A stretch of 15,360 nucleotides of DNA from Acidimicrobiaceae bacterium (GTDB lineage: Bacteria > Actinomycetota > Acidimicrobiia > Acidimicrobiales > UBA8190), in NCBI GenBank assembly GCA_003453695.1, contig DMNK01000097.1, forward strand, positions 1 to 15,360, written 5' to 3'. Below the pieces are notes generated by a model, which was given only the letters and a program-made list of their open reading frames with translations, searched no databases and was not told the DNA's origin. Shown piece after piece: positions 5,357 through 13,324 of this stretch (within the stretch, counting starts at the first letter, position 1; each line of letters starts with the position of its first letter). The position numbers and the translations under genes were made by a program.

Positions 5357-7702
5357 GTGCCGCCCTCACTGGACCACGCCGGCGGGCGGGACCGCGTGAG
5401 GGGACATCTGGGCTTGGCGCTGTTCGCCCTGAGCATCGGACTTCTCGGCCTGGGAGCCCTGCTGCACCTGGTCGGGAAGGGCTCGGAAGGCGACATGGGG
5501 TGGACGGCCGCCGGATCGGTGGGAGCGGCCTACGCCACATGGAACATGCTCGAGGGGCTTCGACGCGGCCGCCTGGGGGTTGACGCCATCGCCCTCCTCG
5601 CACTGCTGGGTGCACTCGTCGTCGGCGAATACCTGGCGGCAGCGGTGATCAGCGTCATGGTGGCGAGCGGCCAGGCACTCGAGTCCTGGGCACAAGGGCG
5701 CGCTCGACGCGACCTGCATGCCCTTCTGGCGAGGGCGCCGCGCATCGCTCGCCGGTACGACGGCGGTGGCGGGCTCGAGACGGTGGCGGTCGAGGCCGTC
5801 CGACGCGGGGACCGGCTGCTCATCGGCACAGGTGAGCTGGTGCCCACCGACGGGATCCTGGTCAGCGAGGCCGTACTGGACGAGTCGGCCCTCACCGGCG
5901 AGTCTCTCCCCGTTGAGCGAGCGCCCGGGGACGTGCTGGCAAGCGGCGTGGTGAATGCAGGATCACCCTTCGATCTCCGGGTCACAGCCCCGCCGTCCGA
6001 GAGCACCTATGCGGGCATCGTGCGGCTTGTGCGGGAGGCCGAGTCGTCTCCAGTTCCCTTCGTGCGTCTCGCCGACCGCTATGCCCTGGTGTTCCTGGTC
6101 GTCGCCCTGGGCGGCGCCGCCATCGCTTGGGCAGCCGGTGGGGCCGCACGGGCGGTAGCAGTGCTCGTCGTGGCGACTCCGTGTCCCCTCATCCTCGCTG
6201 CGCCGGTTGCGTGGGTCGGCGGCCTGTCACGCGCCGCTCGAAGGGGCGTTGTGGTGAAAGGCGGGGGCGTCCTCGAGCGATTGGCGCGCTGCACGACAGT
6301 GCTCATCGACAAGACAGGCACGCTTACGAACGGCACCCCTGCCTTAGCAGCCGTGGTGCCGTCTGGGGAGACCGACCCGGAAGAGATCCTGCGCCTGTCG
6401 GGCTCGCTCGACCAGGTGTCTCCTCATGTCCTGGCCCACGCCGTGGTCAAGGCGGCGCTCGACCACAAATGCGAGCTCGCACTTCCCGCCAAAGTCGAGG
6501 AAGTGGCGGGCCAGGGCATCCGGGGGCTCGTGGACGGGCACCGGGTCGCTCTCGGAAAGGCGGCCTGGGTGGGCGTGGTCGGCTCTCCTCCCTGGGCGAA
6601 GTCGGCCCGTCGCCGGGCACGCCTCGACGGGTCCCTCACCATCTTCGTTTCCGTCGACGACGTTCCAGCCGGTGTGCTCGTCCTTGACGACCCGATCCGA
6701 CACGACGCGGCCAGGACGATCCGAGCGCTTCGCCGAAGTGGCATCGGACGGGTGGCGATGGTGACCGGGGACCGACCGGAGGTGGCACAAACAGTCGGAA
6801 CTGCGATCGGCGTGGATGAGGTGCTGGCCGAGCGCTCCCCATCGGAGAAGCTCGACGTGGTGCGCGCCGAGCGCCAACGAGCCCCGACGATCATGGTGGG
6901 CGACGGGATCAACGACGCCCCAGCGCTGGCGCTTGCAGACGTGGGCGTGGCGATGGGCGCCCGAGGTGCAACGGCCTCCTCTGAGACCGCCGACGTTGTA
7001 CTCACTGTCGATCGGCTCGATCGCGTGGGTGAGGCTCGGCTGCTGGCTCAGCGCTCGCGCACGATCGCTGTGCAGAGCGTCGTCGCCGGCATGGTCATGT
7101 CACTCGGGGCGATGGGAGCCGCCGCCTTGGGCCTCCTCCCAGCGGTGTGGGGTGCCATCCTCCAAGAAGGGATCGACCTGGCGGTGATCTTGAACGCCCT
7201 TCGAACCCTTCGGCCTCAACCCGGTGAGGCACGACTCGCCCAACAAGACGCCGCCATCACCAGGAGGTTCCAGGCCGAGCACCGGGTCATCCGAAGCGAC
7301 ATCGACCACCTTCGAACGGCCGCTGACTGCCTGGGGACGGTCGACCCCAAAGAAGCGATCGAACAAGTGCGCCAGGTGCACCGGCTTCTCGTCGAAGAGA
7401 TCGGACCTCATGAAGAGGCCGAGCAGGACGTGCTCTACCCCGCCCTCGAGCGCCTGATCGGGGGCAGCGACCCGACGGGCCCGATGAGCAAAGCGCACGT
7501 CGAGATCGCCCATCAGACCCGCCGCCTCGGCCAGCTCCTCGACGACATCGGAGCTGATGGCCTCGACGACGAGGACATCGCCGAGCTGCGCCGCCTGCTC
7601 TACGGGCTCCATGCCGTTCTCCGGCTCCATACCGCCCAGGAAGACGAGAGCTACCTCTCCCTTGGCGAGGACGAAGGGGCCTCTGCAAGCACGCCGTGGT
7701 GA
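5357..7702 (+). CDS. P1B-5 heavy-metal ATPase with C-terminal hemerythrin domain (Nia-type)
   Basis: This 781-residue pump probably exports nickel and/or ferrous iron from the cytoplasm. It has no N-terminal CxxC metal-binding domain. The first membrane segments lie about 15-110, and the actuator motif TGES is at 180-183. The intramembrane metal motif is TPCP (274-277), which with QEGID-x5-N (603-613) in a late helix marks subgroup P1B-5. Phosphorylation is at Asp318 in DKTGT, and GDGIND is at 515-520. The usual P1B His-Pro (SEHPL) reads SPHVL (355-359). Residues about 635-770 are a hemerythrin-like four-helix domain. Its likely iron ligands are His642, His685 with Glu689 (HxxxE), His714 and His758 with Glu762 or Asp763. 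A hemerythrin tail is a known feature of P1B-5 ATPases, described for Acidothermus cellulolyticus, with Sinorhizobium Nia as the transport-characterised member. It is proposed to sense iron, oxygen or redox state. Translation starts at GTG, with a GAGG element overlapping the upstream lipoprotein stop. Exact metal specificity is inferred. Confidence 0.93.
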   Translation: MPPSLDHAGGRDRVRGHLGLALFALSIGLLGLGALLHLVGKGSEGDMGWTAAGSVGAAYATWNMLEGLRRGRLGVDAIALLALLGALVVGEYLAAAVISVMVASGQALESWAQGRARRDLHALLARAPRIARRYDGGGGLETVAVEAVRRGDRLLIGTGELVPTDGILVSEAVLDESALTGESLPVERAPGDVLASGVVNAGSPFDLRVTAPPSESTYAGIVRLVREAESSPVPFVRLADRYALVFLVVALGGAAIAWAAGGAARAVAVLVVATPCPLILAAPVAWVGGLSRAARRGVVVKGGGVLERLARCTTVLIDKTGTLTNGTPALAAVVPSGETDPEEILRLSGSLDQVSPHVLAHAVVKAALDHKCELALPAKVEEVAGQGIRGLVDGHRVALGKAAWVGVVGSPPWAKSARRRARLDGSLTIFVSVDDVPAGVLVLDDPIRHDAARTIRALRRSGIGRVAMVTGDRPEVAQTVGTAIGVDEVLAERSPSEKLDVVRAERQRAPTIMVGDGINDAPALALADVGVAMGARGATASSETADVVLTVDRLDRVGEARLLAQRSRTIAVQSVVAGMVMSLGAMGAAALGLLPAVWGAILQEGIDLAVILNALRTLRPQPGEARLAQQDAAITRRFQAEHRVIRSDIDHLRTAADCLGTVDPKEAIEQVRQVHRLLVEEIGPHEEAEQDVLYPALERLIGGSDPTGPMSKAHVEIAHQTRRLGQLLDDIGADGLDDEDIAELRRLLYGLHAVLRLHTAQEDESYLSLGEDEGASASTPW

Positions 7703-7869
7703 TCTGCGAGAAGGCACCTATGTCAAGGGCACTGACTGCCCATTGGCTGCCAGTTGGGATGAGACGTGGGATCGACCTCCGCTCAGGCGACCGCCATGGG
7801 TCAGGGACCTTCGGCTCTTGGCGGTCTCGGCCCGCGGCGCATGATGGTTCTTGGGGAAGGAGTTGTTCG

Positions 7870-8037
7870 ATGAAATACCTCGCCTGGATAGCGGTTCCTC
7901 TGATGCTCTTCGGAGCAGCCATGCTGGTTGCCGACGTCGTCGGCTCGTCAGGCCTCTGGATCGCCCTTATCGCCGTCGGCATCGCGCTTGGCGCCATTGA
8001 CGCCTACTGGCGCAGACACCCGCACCCGATCACCTGA
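7870..8037 (+). CDS. small two-helix membrane protein, 55 residues
   Basis: The ATG at 7870 follows a clear ribosome site, AAGGAG at 7856-7861, eight bases upstream. The same frame is open further upstream, but that part is hydrophilic and has no better ribosome site, so the shorter start is chosen. The protein has two hydrophobic segments (about 3-24 and 29-44) joined by a short GSSG turn, and a basic His/Pro-rich end (YWRRHPHPIT). It is probably an integral membrane hairpin with both ends on the cytoplasmic side, by the positive-inside rule. It lies 167 bases after the metal ATPase gene on the same strand and ends 19 bases before the convergent permease gene. I do not recognise the family, and a link to the metal pump is only positional. 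The His-x-Pro-His tail is too small to claim metal binding. Confidence 0.65.
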   Translation: MKYLAWIAVPLMLFGAAMLVADVVGSSGLWIALIAVGIALGAIDAYWRRHPHPIT

Positions 8038-8056
8038 CTAGGTCCGGCAGAACGTA

Positions 8057-10513
8057 CTATTCCGTCTTCAGGACCTGCGCGGTGTTCAGGCGGGCGGCGG
8101 TCCATGCCGGCACGATCGCGACAAGGTTTCCCACGAGCAGTGCCGAGGCACCGATGAGCACCACGGCCGCCAACGGGACCAGGGGGTCGGCCGCCACCCC
8201 GAGCTGGCCGGCGAACTCCTTCCAGATCCAGCGGCCGGCGGCAACACCAGTCGGTATACCGAGGACGAGCGCAGATGCCACCAGCGTTGTGGCCTGCCAG
8301 GCCACCGTCGTCGACACCTGTCTTTGCGTGAAGCCGAGCGTCTTCAATACGCCGATGTCTCGCCGGCGGCGGCGGACGAACGTCACCAGCGTGTGCACGA
8401 CGGCGAGCACGGCTAGTGCACCGAGGAGGCTGACAAGGAGCAAGGGGGTCCATGCGACCTGGTTGTATGCATTCACTTCGTTCGGTCTTCGATCGACGAA
8501 GTAATTGCACGTGGAGGTTCGACAGGCTTCGCGAAGGGCCCGTTCCACAGAGTGTTGTGCTCCCCGGACGTCGGTCCCTGCCTGGTAGCGGACGAGGACG
8601 AAGTCGTAGGCGGCACCCGTCGGTATCCCAGTCGGATGTAGCACCGCAGAGGTCGTGACAGCACCCGTGCCGAGGTCCGTGGCTGTAAACCCGCCTCGCT
8701 CGAAATCCGGCAGCACCGCCTGCCCTGTGACAGATGAGCGCTTTCGTACTCCGTCGGCCTGCACGACGATCCGGGAGCCGACATGGGCGTCCACGGCTTT
8801 CATTGTGCGGCCGCCGAGAACGATCTCGTCCGTTCCCCGGGGCGGACGTCCGTTGAGGAGCGTTGGAAAGACCGATCCGTGCAGTTCGTCGATGCCGACG
8901 GCGGGGACCATCCTCTTGTCGATTACCACGGTCCCATAGTTGCCGCCGGCCCACGCGGCGACCTGAGGCACCCGTCGCAGCGCCGAGGACACCACTGCAA
9001 CAGGCAGCGGGCTGTAGCCGCCGTCCACGGCCAGGTCCCAGCTCCAGCCATAACGCGCAGGTGTGTGGTAGAGCCGAGCGAGGTTCCCGTTGAAGGTGAC
9101 CGCCGCGACGACGGCTGCGATCGTGAGCACGGTAGCGGCGACGGTGCGGTACACCGGGACCTGGTGGCGGCGAGCAAAGGCGAATTGCAATCCGGTGGCG
9201 GCGGCGACCGGTAGGCCAAGTATGGCGGTCCGCTGTGCGAGCGACGGACGGTCGTCGTGGGTCCACCTCGGGCCGGAGCGAGCCGTTGCGCGCCGGGACG
9301 CCAGCGCGGCCTGGCCGAATGTTCCGACCACCAATACTGCGAGGGCGACGCCCAACAGGGCAACGTTCACCTCAACCCCGGGGTGGGTCTCTGCGACCCG
9401 AGCCGGGCCGACTGGCATCAGGGGAGAGGCGGCGGTGGCCGTGGCCGCGGCGCCCAGGGTGCCCAGTCCCGCCACGACCGCCGCCGGCATGGTCGTAGCG
9501 ATCAGGAACTGCGTGCGGGTCGTGCCCAGGGCTCGGAGCGTCGGCCAGTCGGCGGCGGCTGTCCACACCTGGCGGCTGAGCGCCTGGCCCACCACGAGCA
9601 GCGCCGCCAACCCAACCAGACTCGCGAAGAGCCACAGGGAGACCACGTCGGGCTCGAGGCCCTGCTGCACGGCGGCGTAGGACAATCGAAGGTTCGACAT
9701 GTCGTAACTGCTGCCGCTCGCGCCAACGGGATGAGCGGTCGCGATGGCGTGGATCTCCCGGCGGACCCTGGCGATGTCAGCACCCTGCCGGAGATGGAGC
9801 AGCCCGCCCGTGTAGATGCCGCCAGATGCACCGCCGTGGGACAGGGCGTAGGCCCGGGTGAGATAGACCGTGGCAAACTCGGCGGCCCCACCCTGTTGAC
9901 CGGCCGAAGCGGTGAGGACGTCGGTGTAGCCGACTCCGATACCCACGATCGTGAAGGTGACGGGCGTCCCCACGCCGGGTGGCATGTACGAGCCTTGCCC
10001 GAGGCGACCGTTTCTCAGGAGACTGGACACGTCGCGCAGCGTCAACCTGCTGCCGACGTGGAGGTGCAGCCTGTTTGCTGCTGCCACTGTGGCGAAGGCC
10101 TCGTACGGACGGCCTGGCCGCGGCACCCTGCCTGCCCGGATCAACGGAGGAATGAACGAGGTGAGGTCGTACCCGGTGGTGGCGACGGGCACGGGAAAGC
10201 GCTTGTCGACGCTCCCGTCGGGGCGGACGTGGAACAACGGCTCTCCGATGATCTCCGCCATGTGCTCGACCTCGGGCAGCCGCCCAATCCCCGGAAAGAC
10301 CGGCCCGATCTCGATGTCCTCGCCGGTGTGTGACAACGCCTCGTATCGAGACAGCGCCGTATCGGTCCGTCGGGCGCCGGCAGCGGCCGTCAACGCCGCA
10401 CCACCGAGGACGATCATCAGCAGGGCGAGGAGGACCCAACCCCTCCAACGGATCCGCACTTGGGCTCGGACCCAAGGTGCCACGCTGCCCGCTATTCGCA
10501 TCGACCGGTGCAT
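8057..10513 (-). CDS. FtsX-family ABC transporter permease
   Basis: This 818-residue permease has the double-FtsX layout of MacB/LolC-like systems that move lipids, lipoproteins or peptides across or out of the membrane. Segment 1 (about 25-47) is followed by a large extracytoplasmic domain (48-285). The first FtsX core with its membrane segments spans about 290-405. A further segment (about 455-473) leads into a second extracytoplasmic domain (475-685). The second FtsX core (about 690-812) contains RRRRDIGVLKTLGFTQRQV, and the chain ends with VPAWTAARLNTAQVLKTE, the usual FtsX ending. Cys664 and Cys669 in the second outer domain could form a disulfide. No Walker A/B ATPase gene lies beside it in this window, so the energising partner must be encoded elsewhere. 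Start: ATG at 10511-10513, or a second ATG four codons later. Neither has a ribosome site, so the start is uncertain. Family certain, substrate unknown. Confidence 0.9.
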   Translation of the reverse strand: MHRSMRIAGSVAPWVRAQVRIRWRGWVLLALLMIVLGGAALTAAAGARRTDTALSRYEALSHTGEDIEIGPVFPGIGRLPEVEHMAEIIGEPLFHVRPDGSVDKRFPVPVATTGYDLTSFIPPLIRAGRVPRPGRPYEAFATVAAANRLHLHVGSRLTLRDVSSLLRNGRLGQGSYMPPGVGTPVTFTIVGIGVGYTDVLTASAGQQGGAAEFATVYLTRAYALSHGGASGGIYTGGLLHLRQGADIARVRREIHAIATAHPVGASGSSYDMSNLRLSYAAVQQGLEPDVVSLWLFASLVGLAALLVVGQALSRQVWTAAADWPTLRALGTTRTQFLIATTMPAAVVAGLGTLGAAATATAASPLMPVGPARVAETHPGVEVNVALLGVALAVLVVGTFGQAALASRRATARSGPRWTHDDRPSLAQRTAILGLPVAAATGLQFAFARRHQVPVYRTVAATVLTIAAVVAAVTFNGNLARLYHTPARYGWSWDLAVDGGYSPLPVAVVSSALRRVPQVAAWAGGNYGTVVIDKRMVPAVGIDELHGSVFPTLLNGRPPRGTDEIVLGGRTMKAVDAHVGSRIVVQADGVRKRSSVTGQAVLPDFERGGFTATDLGTGAVTTSAVLHPTGIPTGAAYDFVLVRYQAGTDVRGAQHSVERALREACRTSTCNYFVDRRPNEVNAYNQVAWTPLLLVSLLGALAVLAVVHTLVTFVRRRRRDIGVLKTLGFTQRQVSTTVAWQATTLVASALVLGIPTGVAAGRWIWKEFAGQLGVAADPLVPLAAVVLIGASALLVGNLVAIVPAWTAARLNTAQVLKTE

Positions 10514-10616
10514 GTGCCGAAACGGCGTCGCTTGGAGTTCTTCGTGTGCACACGGGTTCCTTGTGGGCGGTGCCTCAGTCCGGTGCCGTCTGACCGCCGA
10601 TCCGGCGTGGCTCTGA

Positions 10617-10814
10617 CTACGCGTACAGGAGAGTGTACGGATCCGTCACCGCTGCCCGACATGAAGGTAGCTGGCGTCCACACCGGTGTGCCAGCACCCC
10701 GTCGTGGCGGCAGACGACCACCAGTCCGAGCAGCCCATGGGGTATGGCCCGTCGATCGCCCAGCCAGTCGACCAACGGGGGCAGCATCCAGCAGCCAGCC
10801 AACATGAAGAGCAC
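10617..10814 (-). pseudogene. possible small membrane ORF or gene remnant
   Basis: From the GTG at 10812-10814 this frame gives 65 residues ending in TAG at 10617-10619. Its first part is strongly hydrophobic (VLFMLAGCWMLPPLVDW), followed by a second hydrophobic patch near GLLGLVVV. The same frame stays open upstream to a stop at 10848-10850 and adds ALSAYVSFWVG, so the hydrophobic helix really begins before any ATG or GTG. An ATG at 10849-10851 lies one frame away. This looks like a small membrane protein that lost its start through an indel, or a chance hydrophobic frame. There is no ribosome site. I do not recognise a family. Confidence 0.22.
10622..10639. repeat. inverted repeat CGTACA-N6-TGTACG upstream of the permease
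   Basis: CGTACA (10622-10627) and TGTACG (10634-10639) form a perfect 6-base-arm dyad with a 6-base spacer, about 110 bases before the permease ATG. This size and symmetry would suit the binding site of a dimeric repressor. It is less GC-rich than its surroundings. No regulator gene is nearby, and its function is unproven. Confidence 0.35.
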
Positions 10815-10925
10815 GCCGACCCAGAAGCTGACGTAGGCGGACAGTGCTCATGCACTACCCGTCGGCCGGCCGCCTCGCTCGACCGCTGACCACCGGCTCG
10901 GCCGTGGCTGCGTGGCGCCCCGATC

Positions 10926-12194
10926 TCAGGGGGAGTTCACCCCGCTGGTGGCGAGCTCAGGCCCGAGGATCGGCGTTCTCTCGCTGAGAGGAGCTTGGCC
11001 GGTACCACCTCTGGGCACGCCTTCCTCCGGCGGTGCCGCCCGCGCCGCGCCGAGGCGCCGTTTCAAGGAAAGAGCGGGCGCTTCTACCAGCCGCCACGAG
11101 ATCTCGGCGCACGCGAAGCTGGCCACGAATGCGATTACGACTCCCGCCGGGCCGACGTCGCGCATCCAGGTAAGCCATACGTAGTGCCACAGGTACAGGG
11201 CGTAGGACCGCCGTCCCACATAGGTGATGAAACCTCCGCACAGGAAGCTCGGCCCGGCGCGACGCCTGCGGTCGACCAAGGCAACTACCAGCATCGGTCC
11301 AGACACGGACACGGCAATCCAGTTGAGGTCGTAGAGCCAGGCCGGAACAGGGTGACCGACGCCGAACACCCAGCCTGCGGCCAACATCACCCCGAGCGCC
11401 ACCACGATGATCGGGGTACACATCCGCACCCAGAGCCTCGAGACCGTGGGCGCGGACCACATCAGGCCCAAGGCCCCGCCCACCAGGAACGCTCCCGCCC
11501 GGGTGTCGGTCCCGAAGAAGACCCAACGCGTCGTGTCGTGAGCGTGCTGGAGGAAGACGACGTCGGCGAACGAGCCAGCGGCGAGGACCACGGCGCCGAT
11601 CACGGGGACGCCGACCCGCCCCTTCCGGGCGGCCAGCATCACCCAGAGCAGCGGCGCCCACACCAGGTAGAACTGCTCTTCGACCGCTAGCGACCACAGA
11701 TGCCCGAGTGGTACGTATCCGCTGAACACATGGAAGATGTCGAACCAGTTCGTCACGTAGCCGGCCGCGGCGCCGACACCCTGAAGGGCGATACCGAACG
11801 GTTCGCCGGTGCCGTGGCCTCCATGCGGGACCGTGGTCATCCACGGCTCATGGCCGAAGACGGCCACCATCGCCAACCACGCCAGGAGAAACAGGCCCAG
11901 CGCGGGCAGCAGTCGGAGTGCCCGCCGGGCGTAGAAGTTGCCTAGCGAGAGGGTTCCGGTCTTCGAGCGCTCGCCCACCAGGAGCGAGCTGATGAGGAAC
12001 CCGCTCAGGCCGAACCAGACGAACATGGCCACTTGGCCCGTGGCCAGGAATTGCGCGGGGGCAGCATGGCCGACGAATACCGCCAGCCATGCCAGGCCGC
12101 GCACGCCGTCGAGCACCGGCTGGTGGCCGAGAGGGCGGAAGCCCCGTTCTTGCCGTATCGGCGTGCCGGACGGAGATAGGGCCGCCCACCCCAT
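10926..12194 (-). CDS. acyltransferase-3 (OafA/NodX-type) membrane protein
   Basis: This 422-residue multispanning protein belongs to the acyltransferase-3 family, which transfers acyl groups (often acetyl) onto glycans, lipids or antibiotics at the membrane. Family signatures are visible in order: LDGVRG leading to His43 in VFVGH (28-43), the essential His; FYARRALRLLP (87-97), the basic R-x-x-R-type motif; GHLWSLAVEEQFY (164-176); DTRAGAFLVGG (230-240); YALYLWHY (331-338); and WRLVEAP (367-373). About ten membrane segments are seen. The C-terminal 45 residues are a polar Gly/Pro/Ala tail with no obvious domain, so no SGNH domain is fused. The ATG at 12192-12194 has only a weak GGAAG upstream. 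It lies 68 bases after the exported hydrolase gene on the same strand, probably in one operon, suggesting both act on the same acylated envelope product. The acceptor is unknown. Confidence 0.9.
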   Translation of the reverse strand: MGWAALSPSGTPIRQERGFRPLGHQPVLDGVRGLAWLAVFVGHAAPAQFLATGQVAMFVWFGLSGFLISSLLVGERSKTGTLSLGNFYARRALRLLPALGLFLLAWLAMVAVFGHEPWMTTVPHGGHGTGEPFGIALQGVGAAAGYVTNWFDIFHVFSGYVPLGHLWSLAVEEQFYLVWAPLLWVMLAARKGRVGVPVIGAVVLAAGSFADVVFLQHAHDTTRWVFFGTDTRAGAFLVGGALGLMWSAPTVSRLWVRMCTPIIVVALGVMLAAGWVFGVGHPVPAWLYDLNWIAVSVSGPMLVVALVDRRRRAGPSFLCGGFITYVGRRSYALYLWHYVWLTWMRDVGPAGVVIAFVASFACAEISWRLVEAPALSLKRRLGAARAAPPEEGVPRGGTGQAPLSERTPILGPELATSGVNSP

Positions 12195-12262
12195 TCAGGC
12201 GAGGCTTCCACGCCATCCTGAGCCACAGGTTGGAGGACCCTGGGAAAGGCATAAGAAGCACC

Positions 12263-13324
12263 TCATCCCCGTGGCGGTCGGTGTTGGCCTCCGGGCTCCA
12301 GTCTGGTGATGAGGAACCGGACCACGTCCTGGTCGATCGAGCCTGCAGAGGGCTCTTCTCCGGAGTTGCCGAGACCATGTCCGCCGCCCCGGACGAGGAC
12401 CAGCTCGGTGGGCACGTGCGCTGCTTCGAGGCGCCCGGCGAGCTCCTCTGACTGCGAGGGCGGCACGATCCGGTCGGCGGTTCCTTGAGCGACCAAAAAG
12501 GGGGGATCGCCCGGTCCGATGTGGAGAGCGGGACTGGCCTGCTCGAGCACGCCGACGCGCTGCCCAGCGTCTACACCGAAGGCCCTCTCGACCAGGCGGT
12601 TCATATACGAGCTCCAGCCGCCAGTGGTCAGGTCTTCCGGCCCGAACTCGTCGACCACGGCCTGAACCCGATCGGACTCGTCCCGGTACGGCCCCGACGA
12701 CCACGACGTGTCATCGGGGTCGGTTCCCAAGAGGCTCACGAGCTGACCGCCCGCGCTGGAGCCGAACAGCCCAATGTGCTCCGGATCGATGCCCAGCATC
12801 CGAGCATGGGCCCGCAGCGATCGCACCGCGCAGGCCACGTCCTGGATCTCCGCCGGCCACACGAATTGGGGCGCCATTCGGTAATCGATCGATGCCACTA
12901 CCAGTCCGTGGGAGACGAGGGCCCGAGCCACCGGCGAATGAGCCAACGAGAACAAACGGCTGCCGACCACCCATCCGCCCCCGTGTACCTGGACAACCGC
13001 CGGCGTGTCGTGATGCCGCCAGGCCGGTTCGAAGACGGTCATCTGGAGCGACTCGCCGCCTTGGACGCAGTAGGTCATGGAATGGACTCGGGGAGCAGCT
13101 GACGGCGACATCCGGGCTGAGGCACGACCGCCCGAGAAGGGCAGTACGGCTAAAAGGAGAGCGACCAGGCCCGCTGAGGCGCCGAAGGCCCAGCGCGCCC
13201 CGCTCTTCGGCGCCGACGCGGCGGATGCTGCAGTCATGTTCGAGACGGCGCCTTCGGTGGTGTGTAACCCGCGAGGGAGCCGCAACGGCTCTTGAGTACG
13301 ACGTCCAGCCATCACTTTGCGCAT
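12263..13324 (-). CDS. exported alpha/beta-hydrolase (esterase/lipase of the HSL/BD-FAE type)
   Basis: This 353-residue protein is an alpha/beta-hydrolase that probably cleaves carboxylic esters outside the cytoplasm. The oxyanion motif HGGG (114-117), nucleophile Ser190 in GSSAG (188-192), acid Asp284 in GTADRIVPP and base His316 in GGGHGL make a complete catalytic set. A hydrophobic segment (about 46-63) followed by an ASA site (68-70) looks like a signal peptide or anchor. Two starts are possible: the ATG at 13322-13324 used here, and an ATG at codon 30 (13235-13237), which gives a more normal signal peptide length. Neither has a convincing ribosome site. A downstream acyltransferase-3 gene suggests paired acylation and deacylation of an envelope compound. 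Without a substrate-specific motif I cannot say whether it acts on acetyl-glycans, lipids or xenobiotic esters. Upstream lies a 150-base spacer that presumably carries its promoter. Confidence 0.9.
   Translation of the reverse strand: MRKVMAGRRTQEPLRLPRGLHTTEGAVSNMTAASAASAPKSGARWAFGASAGLVALLLAVLPFSGGRASARMSPSAAPRVHSMTYCVQGGESLQMTVFEPAWRHHDTPAVVQVHGGGWVVGSRLFSLAHSPVARALVSHGLVVASIDYRMAPQFVWPAEIQDVACAVRSLRAHARMLGIDPEHIGLFGSSAGGQLVSLLGTDPDDTSWSSGPYRDESDRVQAVVDEFGPEDLTTGGWSSYMNRLVERAFGVDAGQRVGVLEQASPALHIGPGDPPFLVAQGTADRIVPPSQSEELAGRLEAAHVPTELVLVRGGGHGLGNSGEEPSAGSIDQDVVRFLITRLEPGGQHRPPRG

Larger units (their letters stand above)
10514..10925. other. 412-base stretch without a confident gene
   Basis: This gap lies between the acyltransferase gene (ending at 10926) and the permease gene (starting at 10513), both on the minus strand. 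It should hold the promoter of the permease and any terminator of the acyltransferase. No intrinsic terminator with a T-tract is evident. It contains a 6-base-arm inverted repeat at 10622-10639 and a minus-strand frame with a hydrophobic stretch (10617-10814). Open frames on the plus strand here are Arg/Pro-rich and look like chance reading. The length is unusual, since other spacers in the window are 10-211 bases. Confidence 0.6.

Noticed and set aside
7727..7743. A short hairpin (GGGCA/TGCCC) after the metal ATPase gene as a terminator
   Set aside because: Only five paired bases and no following T-tract.
7696..7869. An N-terminal extension of the 55-residue membrane protein
   Set aside because: The extension has no ribosome site and is not hydrophobic, whereas the ATG at 7870 has AAGGAG at the right distance.
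7841..7873. A 10-codon ORF overlapping the 55-residue gene start as ATGA
   Set aside because: Too short and without its own ribosome site; the overlap is probably chance.
8004..9266. A 420-codon minus-strand open frame overlapping the permease in another frame
   Set aside because: Arg/Cys/Gly-rich composition in a shifted frame of a well-supported gene.
9257..10333. A 358-codon plus-strand open frame opposite the permease gene
   Set aside because: It is antisense shadow reading of the FtsX permease, low in hydrophobic order and without a family match.
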